Made by a program: the position numbers and the translations under genes. Shown one piece after another: positions 41,899 through 52,178 of a stretch of DNA of 64,000 nucleotides (the first letter of the stretch is position 1; each line of letters begins with the position of its first letter). The notes beneath the pieces are model-generated. The model was not told the DNA's origin. It saw only the letters and a list, made by a program, of their open reading frames with translations, and made no database searches. Location of the stretch: NCBI GenBank assembly GCA_001970955.1, contig MPUH01000254.1, forward strand, positions 1-64,000, in the 5' to 3' direction. Origin of the DNA: Stentor coeruleus (taxonomy: Eukaryota; Ciliophora; Heterotrichea; Heterotrichida; Stentoridae).

Positions 41899-42321
41899 TT
41901 AAATTGTTTCTTCAAAAGGCATCATATCTTCTTGACTAAACGGTTCACTATCCTCAAGAATTTTCTTAGGCTCATCTTTTTGGCTTCTGATTATATTAGA
42001 AAGTTCTATAATCAAATGTTGATAATCCCATAATTCATCTCGCTCATACACAACTTCAGCTGGTTTCACAATAGAAGTTAATAAACTCAAATCTATACCA
42101 CCTTCTGTTTTTGTAGGTATAACAAGTTTTTGGTTTAAATAATCAAGATCTGCAACTTGATGTCCAACATATGCAGTTGGAGGAGCTACAACACCACTTG
42201 CAATTTGTGAATCTGAAATATTATTCATCATTGGAATTGATGCTATAGTTTCTTTATTATCCCAATAGTTTTTAATTGTTTGCATTTGCTTTGGAGCTTC
42301 ACCCCATCCACTTCCTGCCAT
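41899..42321 (-). CDS. IFT43: intraflagellar transport protein 43 (IFT-A)
   Basis: This 140-aa protein aligns in order with the conserved IFT43 region: IPMMNNISDSQIASGVVAPP, then YVGHQVADLDYLNQKL, then GGIDLSLLTSIVKP, then ELWDYQHLIIEL. In animal IFT43 the same blocks read IPxIPDLDEV, APP, DLDxDL, GEIDLKLLTKVLAP and WDWDHLFTE. IFT43 is a small subunit of the IFT-A complex for retrograde transport and membrane-protein entry in cilia. The tail is acidic. Start is in AATAATGG. A heavily ciliated cell needs this protein. Confidence 0.88.
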   Translation of the reverse strand: MAGSGWGEAPKQMQTIKNYWDNKETIASIPMMNNISDSQIASGVVAPPTAYVGHQVADLDYLNQKLVIPTKTEGGIDLSLLTSIVKPAEVVYERDELWDYQHLIIELSNIIRSQKDEPKKILEDSEPFSQEDMMPFEETI

Positions 42322-42369
42322 TATTATGAACTTGAATATTTAAGTAACTAATGGGTTTTTAATGAATTA

Positions 42370-44130
42370 CTAATTACTTTGTAAACTCAAAAATGTGGGT
42401 GTATCGATTTCTTGAGCTACTAAAGTATTATCCTCAATCCCTAAGTCATATGAATCACTATTAGACTCTACCTCACATCCTTCTCCATCACAACTCATTG
42501 TCACAGTAACAGTCTCCGTGCATTCAGATTCATCTAATCCTTCAGGTAGTAACACAATATCAATTTGATCATCTCCAACATTAGTAACTACAAAGTCATA
42601 TTCATCACTATCATCAGAAACATCACAATCAACTCCATCAGTACATTCTATAGTCAAATGTACTTCATCAGTCCCTTCTTCACATTCTTCTTCAGGATCA
42701 TCTAAATCTTCAATAGCCTCTTCATCATCATCTTCATCTTCAACAATCTCTTCATCATCATCTTGATCCTCAATTTCTTCCATAGGGTCATCCATATCTT
42801 CAAGTTCTTCCTCATCATCATTATCATCTTCATTTTCATTAGCCTCATCATCTAAATCTTCAATTTCATTCTCAGCATCATCAAGATCTTCAGTTGCTTC
42901 ATCATCAGTATCAATAATAGGAAGGTTATCATCAACATCTTCAGTAATTTCATCATTATCATCAAGATCTTCAGCAGCTTCTTCAATATCATCAATATCT
43001 TCAGATTCTTCAGCAAAATCATTATCATCTTCATTTTCTTCTTCTGCATCATCAAGATCTTCTAATATTTCTTCCTCATCATCAAGATCTTCTTCAGATT
43101 CTTCATCATCATCTTCATCTTCATCAACAATTTCAATAACTTCATCAACTGTAGCTATAGCATCAGCAGCTGAAGTATCATCATCAACAACACAAACCCC
43201 TCCATCACATTCTATATCAAGTTGAGCAATTTCAGTACAATCTTCACCTTCTAATCCAACTTCAACTACATCTAAGACTAATTCATCACCTGAATCATCA
43301 GAAAGAGAAACATCATAATTATCACTATCATCACTAGCAACACATATTCCATCAGTGCATGTAATTGTTACGACAACATCTTCAACACATTCAGCTTCAA
43401 CAGGTTCATTATCAGAATCAACATCAATATCAGTGATTTCAATATCATCTTCATCAACACTAAGGTCATAAGTACTACTATCATCACTAACAACACATGA
43501 TTCTCCATCACAAGTAATAGTTACAGTGACTTCTTCAGAACATTCTTCAGCTTCCATATCACTATCAACAACAATAACATCTAAAATTCCATCTTCATTA
43601 GACACAACTTCAAAATCGAATTCTTCACTATCATCTGTTATTGAACAATCCCCACCATCTTCACATGTAATAGTTGCATGGACTTCTTCTAAACAAGAGC
43701 CATCATCTGATTCATCTTGTTGAAGAAACACTGGGATTGCTAATTCAGTTTCTACCTCTGGGGCGCTGTTTACAACATTTAAGTTGATGTCTGTTAAACA
43801 TTGGTCTTCACTATCACAGTCTACTTCAAAATCAATAGTATCAGATGTATCTGTGACTGTACAATTATCTCCTTCACAAGTAACGACAATACTAAATGCA
43901 TCAGCACATTCTTCTTCATTTTCAAAAGGAGGGGTATCATCTTCTGTTTCTAGTATAACATCGTCTTCAGGAAGACAAGTACAAACCATTTCTTCTGTTG
44001 TGTCTGTTCCTTGAACTTGGAGTAATTCTATTGTTTCATGATTAACATGAAGTAAAGAGGATTGAATTGAGGGCTGAGCAGAATAAGCTAGACTTATCAG
44101 GAAGAGTGATATCATAATCTTTTTCACCAT
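42370..44130 (-). CDS. secreted, very acidic Cys-repeat protein
   Basis: This 586-aa protein has a signal peptide (MVKKIMISLFLISLAYSA) followed by about seven repeats of roughly 50 residues. The pattern is Thr-rich strand, C-x-(D/G)-G-x-C, V-x-D-D-S, then Y/F-D. Examples are ITCDGESCVVSDDSSTYDLS and ITCTDGICVASDDSDNYDVS. The fifth repeat is interrupted by about 130 residues of Asp/Glu-rich sequence with the recurring unit EDLDD. No membrane span or enzyme motif is present. It could bind Ca2+ in a secretory granule, pigment granule or surface coat; that is inference. I recognise no named family. Start context is TATAAATGG. Confidence 0.85.
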   Translation of the reverse strand: MVKKIMISLFLISLAYSAQPSIQSSLLHVNHETIELLQVQGTDTTEEMVCTCLPEDDVILETEDDTPPFENEEECADAFSIVVTCEGDNCTVTDTSDTIDFEVDCDSEDQCLTDINLNVVNSAPEVETELAIPVFLQQDESDDGSCLEEVHATITCEDGGDCSITDDSEEFDFEVVSNEDGILDVIVVDSDMEAEECSEEVTVTITCDGESCVVSDDSSTYDLSVDEDDIEITDIDVDSDNEPVEAECVEDVVVTITCTDGICVASDDSDNYDVSLSDDSGDELVLDVVEVGLEGEDCTEIAQLDIECDGGVCVVDDDTSAADAIATVDEVIEIVDEDEDDDEESEEDLDDEEEILEDLDDAEEENEDDNDFAEESEDIDDIEEAAEDLDDNDEITEDVDDNLPIIDTDDEATEDLDDAENEIEDLDDEANENEDDNDDEEELEDMDDPMEEIEDQDDDEEIVEDEDDDEEAIEDLDDPEEECEEGTDEVHLTIECTDGVDCDVSDDSDEYDFVVTNVGDDQIDIVLLPEGLDESECTETVTVTMSCDGEGCEVESNSDSYDLGIEDNTLVAQEIDTPTFLSLQSN

Positions 44131-44801
44131 TTATATGCTGGAAACGGTAACTATACTTAAAAAAAAAAGAAATGGTGATATTAAGAGTCTTGATACGATA
44201 GGATATTATGGTTATACTATATATTTTTATGTTAAAGGATATTTAATTTCCCATTTTTAGTTTGAATTTTAGGTTTTGGAATAGGGGTTTAGGTAGAAAA
44301 TTGCTATTTTTTAGGGGTTTTTTTTTTATTAGGGTGGAGGGAAAATTGTTTTGGGTTTATGTATTAGTTTTTGATCGAAGTTTTCTGATATAGGCTATTG
44401 TGATATATAATATGTTGTTAGAATTTATGATTATAATTAAGAGTGGTTAGATATGATGGGGAAAGTAATTTTGGATATATGCATTTGGATGCTGTGGGTT
44501 AATTGTATACTGAGTTTGATTGTAAAATAAATAACTTTTATATGTTTTAGAATTTGTGTATGGTACACTTATAAACTTTTATACTAATTTCGTGTATTAA
44601 AAACTGATTTTCATTAAATTATGTTAAATTGGTTGATGCAGATTTAGAATTTAAAATAGAAAACAATAATTCATATGTGAATTTCAGTTGTATAATACAT
44701 GTTATTATATTCCAAAATATTATATTAACCTTAAATATTATGTAGTTATTAACAGAAAAATCACTTTTTAAGAATCCATCTTACTTTTATATAAAAATTC
44801 A

Positions 44802-45010
44802 AACTTTTATAGTCTTATGCTTATGAAATATATGCAAAATTTTAAAAACAGCATCATTAGTTTTATATATAAAAAAATCAGCTTTTAATAACTGTCCTTC
44901 TAAANAGAACTTTTATAGTCTTATGCTTATGAAATATATGCAAAAATTTAAAAACAGCATCATTAGTTTTATATATAAAAAAATCAGCTTTTAATAACTG
45001 TCCTTCTAAA
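44802..45010. repeat. single-N join with about 103-bp duplicated flanks
   Basis: 44802-44904 and about 44908-45010 match around the N at 44905, with one visible substitution (AAAATTTT versus AAAAATTT). Confidence 0.88.
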
Positions 45011-45112
45011 TTATTAAAGGTTTTTATAATACAATTTCAGCATTATCTAAAAACTTCTAANATTATTAAAGGTTTTTATAATACAATTTCAGCATTATCT
45101 AAAAACTTCTAA
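45010..45112. repeat. single-N join with 51-bp duplicated flanks
   Basis: 45010-45060 and 45062-45112 are identical around the N at 45061. Confidence 0.9.
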
Positions 45113-45301
45113 TCAAATAATAGCTTTCTGAATGATTTTATTATATAAAATCTATAATAAATACAAATATCTCAATTAAATCTTAAAAATATTACACTCA
45201 GTTTGTTATTTAGATGAAACAAGAAGGAAACCATGCTGATTATTAGTAAATTATTATTTCATAATATATAATAAGTTTTATGCTAAAATTATATAATTGG
45301 A

Positions 45302-45529
45302 CTATTCAGAGATCGGTTCAAGGATTGATTCTTTAAAACTTGCGAAAGTTGGCACAGCAGACTTGAAATTAAATAGCTCACTTGATATGTGAATTGAATT
45401 TTCACCACGAGGTCGGCATATTGGAATTTCTAATTCTAGTTTATCTTCATTAAGGATATTAAGCTTAGAACAGCAACATCCGCATAAATCTTTGCTGTAT
45501 ATCCCTTACAATTTTGAACTCAGTTGCAT
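45302..45529 (-). CDS. small Cys-cluster protein, intron-containing
   Basis: A previously hidden gene of 70 aa. Exon 1 (45529-45510) starts at ATG in ATAAAAATGC; exon 2 (45494-45302) ends in TAG. The 15-nt intron matches the consensus exactly and removes a stop, giving one continuous frame. The product begins MQLSSKFKDLCGCCCSKLN and ends FKESILEPISE. The Cys cluster (C11, C13-C15) could be palmitoylated or bind metal. Base composition rises locally against very AT-rich surroundings, and the flanking skew is that of a minus-strand gene. No family was recognised. Confidence 0.8.
45495..45509 (-). other. 15-nt spliceosomal intron
   Basis: On the minus strand the sequence is GTAAGGGATATACAG, with A at position 10 and phase 2 (TAA in frame). 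Its removal reveals the small gene at 45302-45529. Confidence 0.88.
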
Positions 45530-47225
45530 TTTTATTTATATCCAGAATTATCTATTCTAGAAAAGTTTATATTTTTACTTGATATATTGATATAAATATA
45601 TCGTTAAGTGTTTTTTTAATTTAGATAAATGTTATAAAATAAATTTGAAATTCTATATGTGATGATTTAGGATAATATGATTTAGATTGTAATTTATGTT
45701 TTTGGTTTTAGAGATGTTATAGTTGAAAATATTTTATATAGTGATATTTATGATTTTATAAGAATTTTAATTAAAGTTTATTCTTTAACATATGATAAAA
45801 TCGGGATATGTGATGAAATTGCCTATATATAATAAAATCAGAATTATAGTTTTTTGTAATGATTTTTATTTAATAACTATTTAAAGTAGACATTGATAGG
45901 TTTATGCATATATTTTCAGTTTTCGTTTTCTTTAACTTTAGTTTTTATAATCAGTTTTTTATATAAGGATAAATTTAGATAAAAATTGTGTCTTTACAAT
46001 CAAAGCTAAAATGGTATTTTCAAAATTTTTATATTACTTTGATAAATCATTTGCACTTTTGCTGTAAAATAGAAAGATTAAAGAAAAATATATATATTAA
46101 TCTGAGGTTGTTTATTTTAAAGTTAATCTGTAAAGTTAAAATGAAAATTGTGTGATTTGAATGACAAAATATTGAAGTACTAAAGGGTGTTAGTAAAATT
46201 TAAGTTTATTTAATGGTATTTATTTGTGAATATATAAAAAAGTTGTTCTAAGATTGAATATACTTATTTATATTCGAAGAAAATTATATATAGCAAATTG
46301 AAATATAAAGTATCTTCGTTAAATATTTATAATAATATTTTATTGCACACTACTTAGGTACTTTACAGCTATTCTAAAAACTTTATTCTTAAAAACCTTA
46401 TATTTACCAAATTCCTAATCTTATTAACCCACTGCTAAAATCAATAATTTTCCAATAATTTATATATCAAATTCCATATCCATATCAAAACTTATATTAA
46501 ATAACATCATTCAGGATTTCTGAGACATAATTTTCCCAATCTTTTTATAAAAACTCTTCTTGTCAATACAAATTTTCGCATTCCCCAAAACCATTCTTAT
46601 CTGCATCATCCATGAAAAAATCAAAGTTATTTATACTTTTCCGGCATATCAAAAAAAAAACACCATATACTTTTCAATATACCTTCATCAAAACAATCAA
46701 TAACCAAAACTTTCACATAAAATTCTTAATCTTAAGCTAAATCTTCCTGATCTATCTACTAACATCAAACTAAAACACTTTCTTATCTAAATATATCCTA
46801 AAAACCTTTCTTCCTATATACATATCCCAACCCTCTCTCCACACAGACAAATTTACATAAAATCTAAGCATTTCCTCTCCTCAGAAAAACTCCTATCCTA
46901 ACCCTTTTAAAAATCATTCCATAAATCCAAAAATCCATAAAATCCTCTCATCATGCCTTCAACAAAAATTCCCATTTCTGAAACCCAATCAAAAACTTCC
47001 ATAAACCTTAAAAATATCAAATTCTCCCCCAAAAACATCATATCATTATATTCTTTCTTCTATTTTCCTACCCTAGCATCCTTATTCTCTCCAACTTATT
47101 TCTCATAAATTTTTTTTTTCCAAAAATAATCTTGTGAGAATATTTAACTAAGAAATATTGTATAAAATGTGGCTAGGGTTCTTAGAATATGGTGAATATA
47201 GTCCATGAATCAAATCTAATATAAA
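45530..47225. promoter_or_regulatory. long divergent intergenic region, 1.7 kb
   Basis: AT-rich, G-skewed near 45620-45900, then switching to a long C-rich, G-poor stretch from about 46340 to 47100 upstream of HPPD, one of the longest polarised 5' flanks here (46801-46860 has about 22 C and 1 G). No coding frame with the intron consensus was found. Confidence 0.45.
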
Positions 47226-48371
47226 ATGACTTACTACGAGAAACAAGCTGAACGTCCAGCAGTTGGGGTCTTTTACAGCTTCCATCATTTACGTTTTTAT
47301 GTGTCTAACGCAAAACAAGCAGCATCTTTTTACATAGCTAGATTTGGTTTCAACCCAGTAGCTTATCAAGGTCTTGAGACAGGTAATCAAAATTATTGTA
47401 CTCAAGTAATAAGTCAAAACAATGTCATTTTAGCTTTTACTTCTAGTTTAAAACCTGGAGAAAATGAAGTTTCTAGACATGTTATGAAACATAGTGATGG
47501 GGTTAGAGATATAGCTTTTCTTGTTGATGATGCAAAAGGGATATATGAAAAAGCTGTTTCTCGTGGTGCTAAATCTGTAGATGAGCCTAAAGAAATCACT
47601 GATGAATTTGGGACAATGGTCATTTCATCAGTGCAAACTTATGGTGACACAATTCACACTTTTGTCCAAAATGTGAATTATACAGGATTGTTTCTTCCAG
47701 GATATAAGCCAAATCAGAGAAAAGATCCAATTAATGATAATCTTCCTCCAGTTAATTTAGAACATATAGATCATGCTGTTGGTAATCAACCTGATGGGGA
47801 TATGACCCCTACTGCTGAATGGTATGAGAAACATTTGGATTTTCATAGATATTGGTCTGTTGATGAAAATAAAATTTACACAGAATACTCAGCGTTAAGA
47901 TCGATTGTTGTTGCTGATTGGGATGAGGCTATTAAAATGCCTATTAATGAACCTGCACCTGGGTTACGTAAAAGTCAAATTCAAGAATATGTTGAATATT
48001 ATGGAGGAGCTGGAGTACAACATATTGCTGTTTTGACTAATAATATTATCTATACCATCTCTCAAATGAAAGCTCGTGGGGTTGAATTTCTTTCTGTTCC
48101 TCATAAGTATTATGAAAACCTTAGAAAACGTCTTATGTCAAGCCCTACTCATATCAAAGAAGACCTTGATATTCTTGAAAATTTTAGCATCCTTGTTGAC
48201 TTTGATGATAATGGGTATTTGCTACAGATTTTCACTAGACCTGTTGAAGATCGTCCAACATTGTTCTGGGAAGTCATCCAAAGACATAACCACAACGGTT
48301 TTGGTATTGGGAATTTCAAAGCTTTATTTGAATCATTAGAACAAGAACAAGCTAAAAGAGGAAATTTATAG
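47226..48371 (+). CDS. HPD: 4-hydroxyphenylpyruvate dioxygenase
   Basis: This 381-aa enzyme converts 4-hydroxyphenylpyruvate to homogentisate in tyrosine breakdown, using Fe(II) and O2. It has two VOC-fold halves. The iron ligands are H183 (LEHIDHAVGN), H266 (GVQHIAVLTNNI) and E349 (TLFWEVIQRH), the same residue numbers as in the human enzyme. The C-terminal gate helix with FGIGNFKALFESLE is present. Length fits the family (human 393). Homogentisate can feed catabolism or quinone and pigment synthesis; no pathway partner is adjacent. The next plus-strand gene starts within 30 nt. Confidence 0.97.
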   Translation: MTYYEKQAERPAVGVFYSFHHLRFYVSNAKQAASFYIARFGFNPVAYQGLETGNQNYCTQVISQNNVILAFTSSLKPGENEVSRHVMKHSDGVRDIAFLVDDAKGIYEKAVSRGAKSVDEPKEITDEFGTMVISSVQTYGDTIHTFVQNVNYTGLFLPGYKPNQRKDPINDNLPPVNLEHIDHAVGNQPDGDMTPTAEWYEKHLDFHRYWSVDENKIYTEYSALRSIVVADWDEAIKMPINEPAPGLRKSQIQEYVEYYGGAGVQHIAVLTNNIIYTISQMKARGVEFLSVPHKYYENLRKRLMSSPTHIKEDLDILENFSILVDFDDNGYLLQIFTRPVEDRPTLFWEVIQRHNHNGFGIGNFKALFESLEQEQAKRGNL

Positions 48372-48400
48372 TTAAATAATCTATGCAAAGAAATATAATC

Positions 48401-49264
48401 ATGGAAAAAATGGTAAGTCTTCCAAAGCTAATCATAGGTGGTGCTGTGGTAGGTATTGTAGGACTTATTTATTATCTTTCTGATGATGGCACGGGACCTT
48501 CTCAAGGCAATACGTCATTGCGTAGAGACCAGATCCTTGCTGTGATGAAAGACCTCAAAAAAGAATTCGGAAGTGTTTATATTACAATATCCACATTTGC
48601 CAATAGTGTTAAAGAACAATCAGGTGGTAGACTTCCTGAAGCAGCTTTAAAAGAAATCTTGATAACCCAAACTCCTATACAATCTTTTATAAAAAAAGCT
48701 GAAGATAAAGTTTATGAACTCCATGGAGTCACTGAAACTGAATTCCGTGCTGCTGTTATAGCCATTCAAGATTCAGATCAAGAAATCAATAAAATGATAA
48801 AAGATATGAAAACAAACTTAGAACAAGCTTATAAAGGAATTATGCCAACAGATGATACCCCTTTACCTGATTTTATTACCCCTGAGGCAACTTTAAAGGT
48901 ATTATTTGATATGTATGATAATGGAAAATATATAACATATAAGCAAATGAGTGATATGAAAAGTAAAGGTATAGCACCTAATCCTAATAGTGAGGAGTTT
49001 ATGAGAGCTATTCAGGAATTAGAGGTTGAAGCTGAGAAAGAGAAGAATATTATTTTTGAAAAACATGGGTTATTGGGGTTAGAAGAAGCTCCGATGGCTA
49101 TATTGAGAAAGGCTCAGCAGAAATTCTCATCTTCGGAACCTGGGTTTAGACAAAAGGCTCAGATGTTGGAAGAGGAGTATAGTTATTCGATGCAGATGAT
49201 TATGGAAGATAAACTCCCAGCACAGGAAATACAGAGACTTAATAGAAAATATGGAACACCTTAA
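48401..49264 (+). CDS. N-terminally anchored helical protein, unknown
   Basis: About 287 aa from the ATG at 48401 (context TATAATCATGG); an ATG at 48383 would add six residues. A membrane anchor (LIIGGAVVGIVGLIYYL) lies near the N-terminus. The rest is soluble, helical and rich in Glu, Lys and Met (TETEFRAAVIAIQDSDQEIN). No family was recognised. The gap to the HPPD stop is only 11 or 29 nt depending on the start, so its promoter must overlap the HPPD gene or the two may be co-transcribed. Confidence 0.75.
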   Translation: MEKMVSLPKLIIGGAVVGIVGLIYYLSDDGTGPSQGNTSLRRDQILAVMKDLKKEFGSVYITISTFANSVKEQSGGRLPEAALKEILITQTPIQSFIKKAEDKVYELHGVTETEFRAAVIAIQDSDQEINKMIKDMKTNLEQAYKGIMPTDDTPLPDFITPEATLKVLFDMYDNGKYITYKQMSDMKSKGIAPNPNSEEFMRAIQELEVEAEKEKNIIFEKHGLLGLEEAPMAILRKAQQKFSSSEPGFRQKAQMLEEEYSYSMQMIMEDKLPAQEIQRLNRKYGTP

Positions 49265-49304
49265 GTTAGTTAGTGATTAAGCTCAAGATATAATTTATAT
49301 GAAG

Positions 49305-49430
49305 AGGTTTTATTAGGAAACCATGATGCTAAGATTAAATTTGTTATGATTTTATTAGTAATTTTAAAGGTTTTATTAGGAAACCATGATTCTAAGATTA
49401 AATTTGTTATGATTTTATTAGTAATTTTAA
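49305..49430. repeat. 63-bp tandem duplication in convergent spacer
   Basis: Two copies with period 63, differing at one base (ATGATGC versus ATGATTC), between two converging genes. No N is present. Confidence 0.85.
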
Positions 49431-49469
49431 AGGTTTTTTAAGTAAAAAAAATATATAATATTAATGAAA

Positions 49470-52178
49470 CTACCAGTCTTCTTCTAGTTTTCTTTCAGAA
49501 AGGTCTAAATAGTTCATTTTTATCACTAAAGGTGGGTAAGGAAAACTATCTGAACACCCATATAGTTTATTTTCATCCTTAGGCAGTTTCTTTTTCCAAT
49601 CCTTATACTGCTCTTTAGCTACCATAAACTCTTGATTTGCCAATTTGAAATACGGTCCTTCCCTTTCAGAGCCAGTCAACAAAAACCCTGAAATTTTGTT
49701 TTTACATTTTTTCCTTATTCTTTCACTTACTTCAGCATTATCTTCTCCAGATTCAAAATTTAGAAATTTCATTGAAAAAATCCGATATAGTATCAGATAA
49801 TATATAGCTGTTCGTAATTCTTTACACCAATGGAAAAAATATAATTCTAAATTTTTTCTAATAATAACATCATATACTATGCTTTTACGTAAAACTCCTT
49901 GGATAAGATGGTATTGATTGTATATAAACCAAAGGGATCTTGTTATGTTAATTGCAATGTTGTCGTTTAAAGCAATTTTCATACCGAGGATAAAAAAGTT
50001 GCAATCAAAGGTTATGTGGAGTTTTTTGTGATGTTTAAAATACTCAGTAAATACTCGGTCAAAGACTTTGAAGGTTTCTTGGACGGTTGTGAAATCGTAA
50101 ACGTTGGTTTTAGAAAAAAGAATACGAACTATAATGTTTAGCATTCTAGGTAAATATACAATCTTACAGCAACAGCTAATAAGGGCTTCAGGGTATTCAA
50201 TGATCTTCCTTTCTTTTAACTCATTAAGAAACGATTTCAATAAAACACTATACCCAGGTATAGCAGGCCAAAGTATATGCCCAGAAGTTCCTTGTTTATA
50301 AATATGATCAAGCCATTCACAGAAAAAACTAAAAAACGCAAGCCCTCTTTTTTCCATTTTCCCTCTCCATGACTCTTCAGCAAGTATCGCATCTAAATAT
50401 TCTGTTTTACTTAAAGTAGGAATCAACTTATAAAACAACACCCAAGACAATGGGTCACTAATTTCTTGTACTTTTTCAGAATCAAGGTCTATTTCAATTT
50501 TCCTCCATTCATAAATTGTATCATAAGACTTCTTTTTAAGTAAATTTTTTAAAGTTTCTCTAAACTCAGGGATTCTAAACCAAGATATAACAAGAACTTT
50601 ATCTATAAAATCTTGAGTTATCCTATCGATACCTTTAAAATTCATACGTGATATGGCTAAACCTAAGGTTTCATGAAGCATATCTCGATAATCTTCTGCT
50701 ATTTTGCTTTGATCTTGAGATAAAGATGTAGGAGAGGTCATGTTTAATAAACAGCCTATATCTAATTCCCCACGGATAATAAGTAAGGTTAAACATTTAA
50801 AATAAAATGGTTTTATACTGTAGCTGACCAAAGGGGCAAATTCTATCAAATGCTGGGCGAGTTCAATAAAAGTTTTTTGCGCTTTCATCAATGATTTGGG
50901 ACTTTCGTATAGAAAACAGACCATTGAGTCTTTTTTAGACTCTTTTAAAGCATCACATATTTTATCGATTATTTCCCTTTTCGCTTTAAATACTTCTCTT
51001 TCATGTGAAGGTCCTAGTTTACTGTTGTTGCTATGAAAAGGTTCTTTAAGTTTTATTAGTAAATCTTTGATTTCTAATATTCTTGAAGGTAAAATACTGT
51101 TGTTTCTTTTTTTCCTTCTGTTGAAATTAACATTTTGTAATACAATGCCTTTTTCTGTGTTTACTCCAGTAAGGATTTGTGAGAAAGTAGGCATTCCTAT
51201 TATTTTTATTTCTCCTTTTACTGAACCGATTTTTCTTCCATTAAGCNTTCCTATTATTTTTATTTCTCCTTTTACTGAACCGATTTTTCTTCCATTAAGC
51301 CAAAGTTCTTCGTTTATGTTTATAAAATACTCTTTAAGAAGATTTTCTTTTACTTTTGAAACATCAAATTCCTTATTATTTGATTTAAAATCATCATTAT
51401 GATGCAAAGCTGAATCCCGTCGATAAATTTTATTTAAATCCTGCTGAAACAATTTTGTAAAACTAATCCAACATTCTGCAGCAAGTCTGTTTTTTGACCT
51501 CGAATGTTTATATAGTCTAATTTGTAAAGCTGCATCCCTAATTGTTTTCATAGTAATACTCAAATCCAAGCTTGGTTTATTATTTTTATAATCCCAATTT
51601 GGTACCTCAAGTACTTCTGAATGTTCACTTTCTATAGTACAATCACTCATAAACTTAATCGACATAGAAAATCTTCCAACATTATTTTCCTCAAGGTAAA
51701 AATCAAAATAATTCAAACTGATTTTCATCATCATTTCTTGTAACAGTTCAATATCAAAACTTATCCTCCCAATTTCCATATTCTTATGAATCAATGCTGT
51801 ATTCTGATGTATAGGCCCATCTAAAAGACTTTTAAAAGAAATTTCAGCAGTACATAAATTTTCTTCCTTTGAAGACACAATGATATTTAGAAACCTTTCA
51901 TTAATTTCATATACATTTGTCTTATAAAGGAACTTATGAATCTCATCCCATTTATAAGATTCATCTATATAAGGTCGTTCTTTGAATTTACAAGTCATAT
52001 GACCTACTGTAAAAGTAACTGATAAAAGATTTGTTGAAAGTTTTTTGTCATGGATTTCTCGAATTTTTAGCTTTGAGATTATTGTATGAAAGAGAATTTC
52101 AGGACTTTCAACTAAGGTCATCCGGTTGAAGTTACTTTGTGAATGCTTTCTTTTGTGATGCTTTGAGCAGTTTCCCAT
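49470..52178 (-). CDS. C2-domain-like protein with acylation-type N-terminus
   Basis: The frame is 902 codons with an X at a single-N join; collapsing the 53-bp repeat plus N leaves 884 aa. The N-terminus MGNCSKHHKRKHS combines Gly2 and Cys4 with basic residues, fitting myristoylation plus palmitoylation and membrane attachment. The first 300 residues look like two C2-type beta domains (VTFTVGHMTCKFKERPY; LQIRLYKHSRSKNRLAAECW), without clear Ca2+-binding Asp clusters. The rest is helical. The family is not recognised beyond this; a membrane-associated signalling or trafficking scaffold is possible. Confidence 0.72.
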   Translation of the reverse strand: MGNCSKHHKRKHSQSNFNRMTLVESPEILFHTIISKLKIREIHDKKLSTNLLSVTFTVGHMTCKFKERPYIDESYKWDEIHKFLYKTNVYEINERFLNIIVSSKEENLCTAEISFKSLLDGPIHQNTALIHKNMEIGRISFDIELLQEMMMKISLNYFDFYLEENNVGRFSMSIKFMSDCTIESEHSEVLEVPNWDYKNNKPSLDLSITMKTIRDAALQIRLYKHSRSKNRLAAECWISFTKLFQQDLNKIYRRDSALHHNDDFKSNNKEFDVSKVKENLLKEYFININEELWLNGRKIGSVKGEIKIIGXLNGRKIGSVKGEIKIIGMPTFSQILTGVNTEKGIVLQNVNFNRRKKRNNSILPSRILEIKDLLIKLKEPFHSNNSKLGPSHEREVFKAKREIIDKICDALKESKKDSMVCFLYESPKSLMKAQKTFIELAQHLIEFAPLVSYSIKPFYFKCLTLLIIRGELDIGCLLNMTSPTSLSQDQSKIAEDYRDMLHETLGLAISRMNFKGIDRITQDFIDKVLVISWFRIPEFRETLKNLLKKKSYDTIYEWRKIEIDLDSEKVQEISDPLSWVLFYKLIPTLSKTEYLDAILAEESWRGKMEKRGLAFFSFFCEWLDHIYKQGTSGHILWPAIPGYSVLLKSFLNELKERKIIEYPEALISCCCKIVYLPRMLNIIVRILFSKTNVYDFTTVQETFKVFDRVFTEYFKHHKKLHITFDCNFFILGMKIALNDNIAINITRSLWFIYNQYHLIQGVLRKSIVYDVIIRKNLELYFFHWCKELRTAIYYLILYRIFSMKFLNFESGEDNAEVSERIRKKCKNKISGFLLTGSEREGPYFKLANQEFMVAKEQYKDWKKKLPKDENKLYGCSDSFPYPPLVIKMNYLDLSERKLEEDW
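51194..51300. repeat. single-N contig join with 53-bp duplicated flanks
   Basis: 51194-51246 and 51248-51300 are identical around the N at 51247. The insert is 54 nt and keeps the frame, so it duplicates 18 residues of the C2 protein without breaking it. Confidence 0.9.

Larger units (their letters stand above)
44131..45301. other. gene-poor region with two contig joins
   Basis: G-rich on the plus strand near 44200-44560 (5' flank of the acidic protein gene), then AT-rich, with two single-N joins. No other gene was seen. Confidence 0.45.

Noticed and set aside
43757-43772. 16-nt GTAA...CAG candidate on the minus strand in the acidic repeat gene
   Set aside because: It has no internal A at the branch position, and removing 16 nt would break a frame that is repeat-consistent on both sides.
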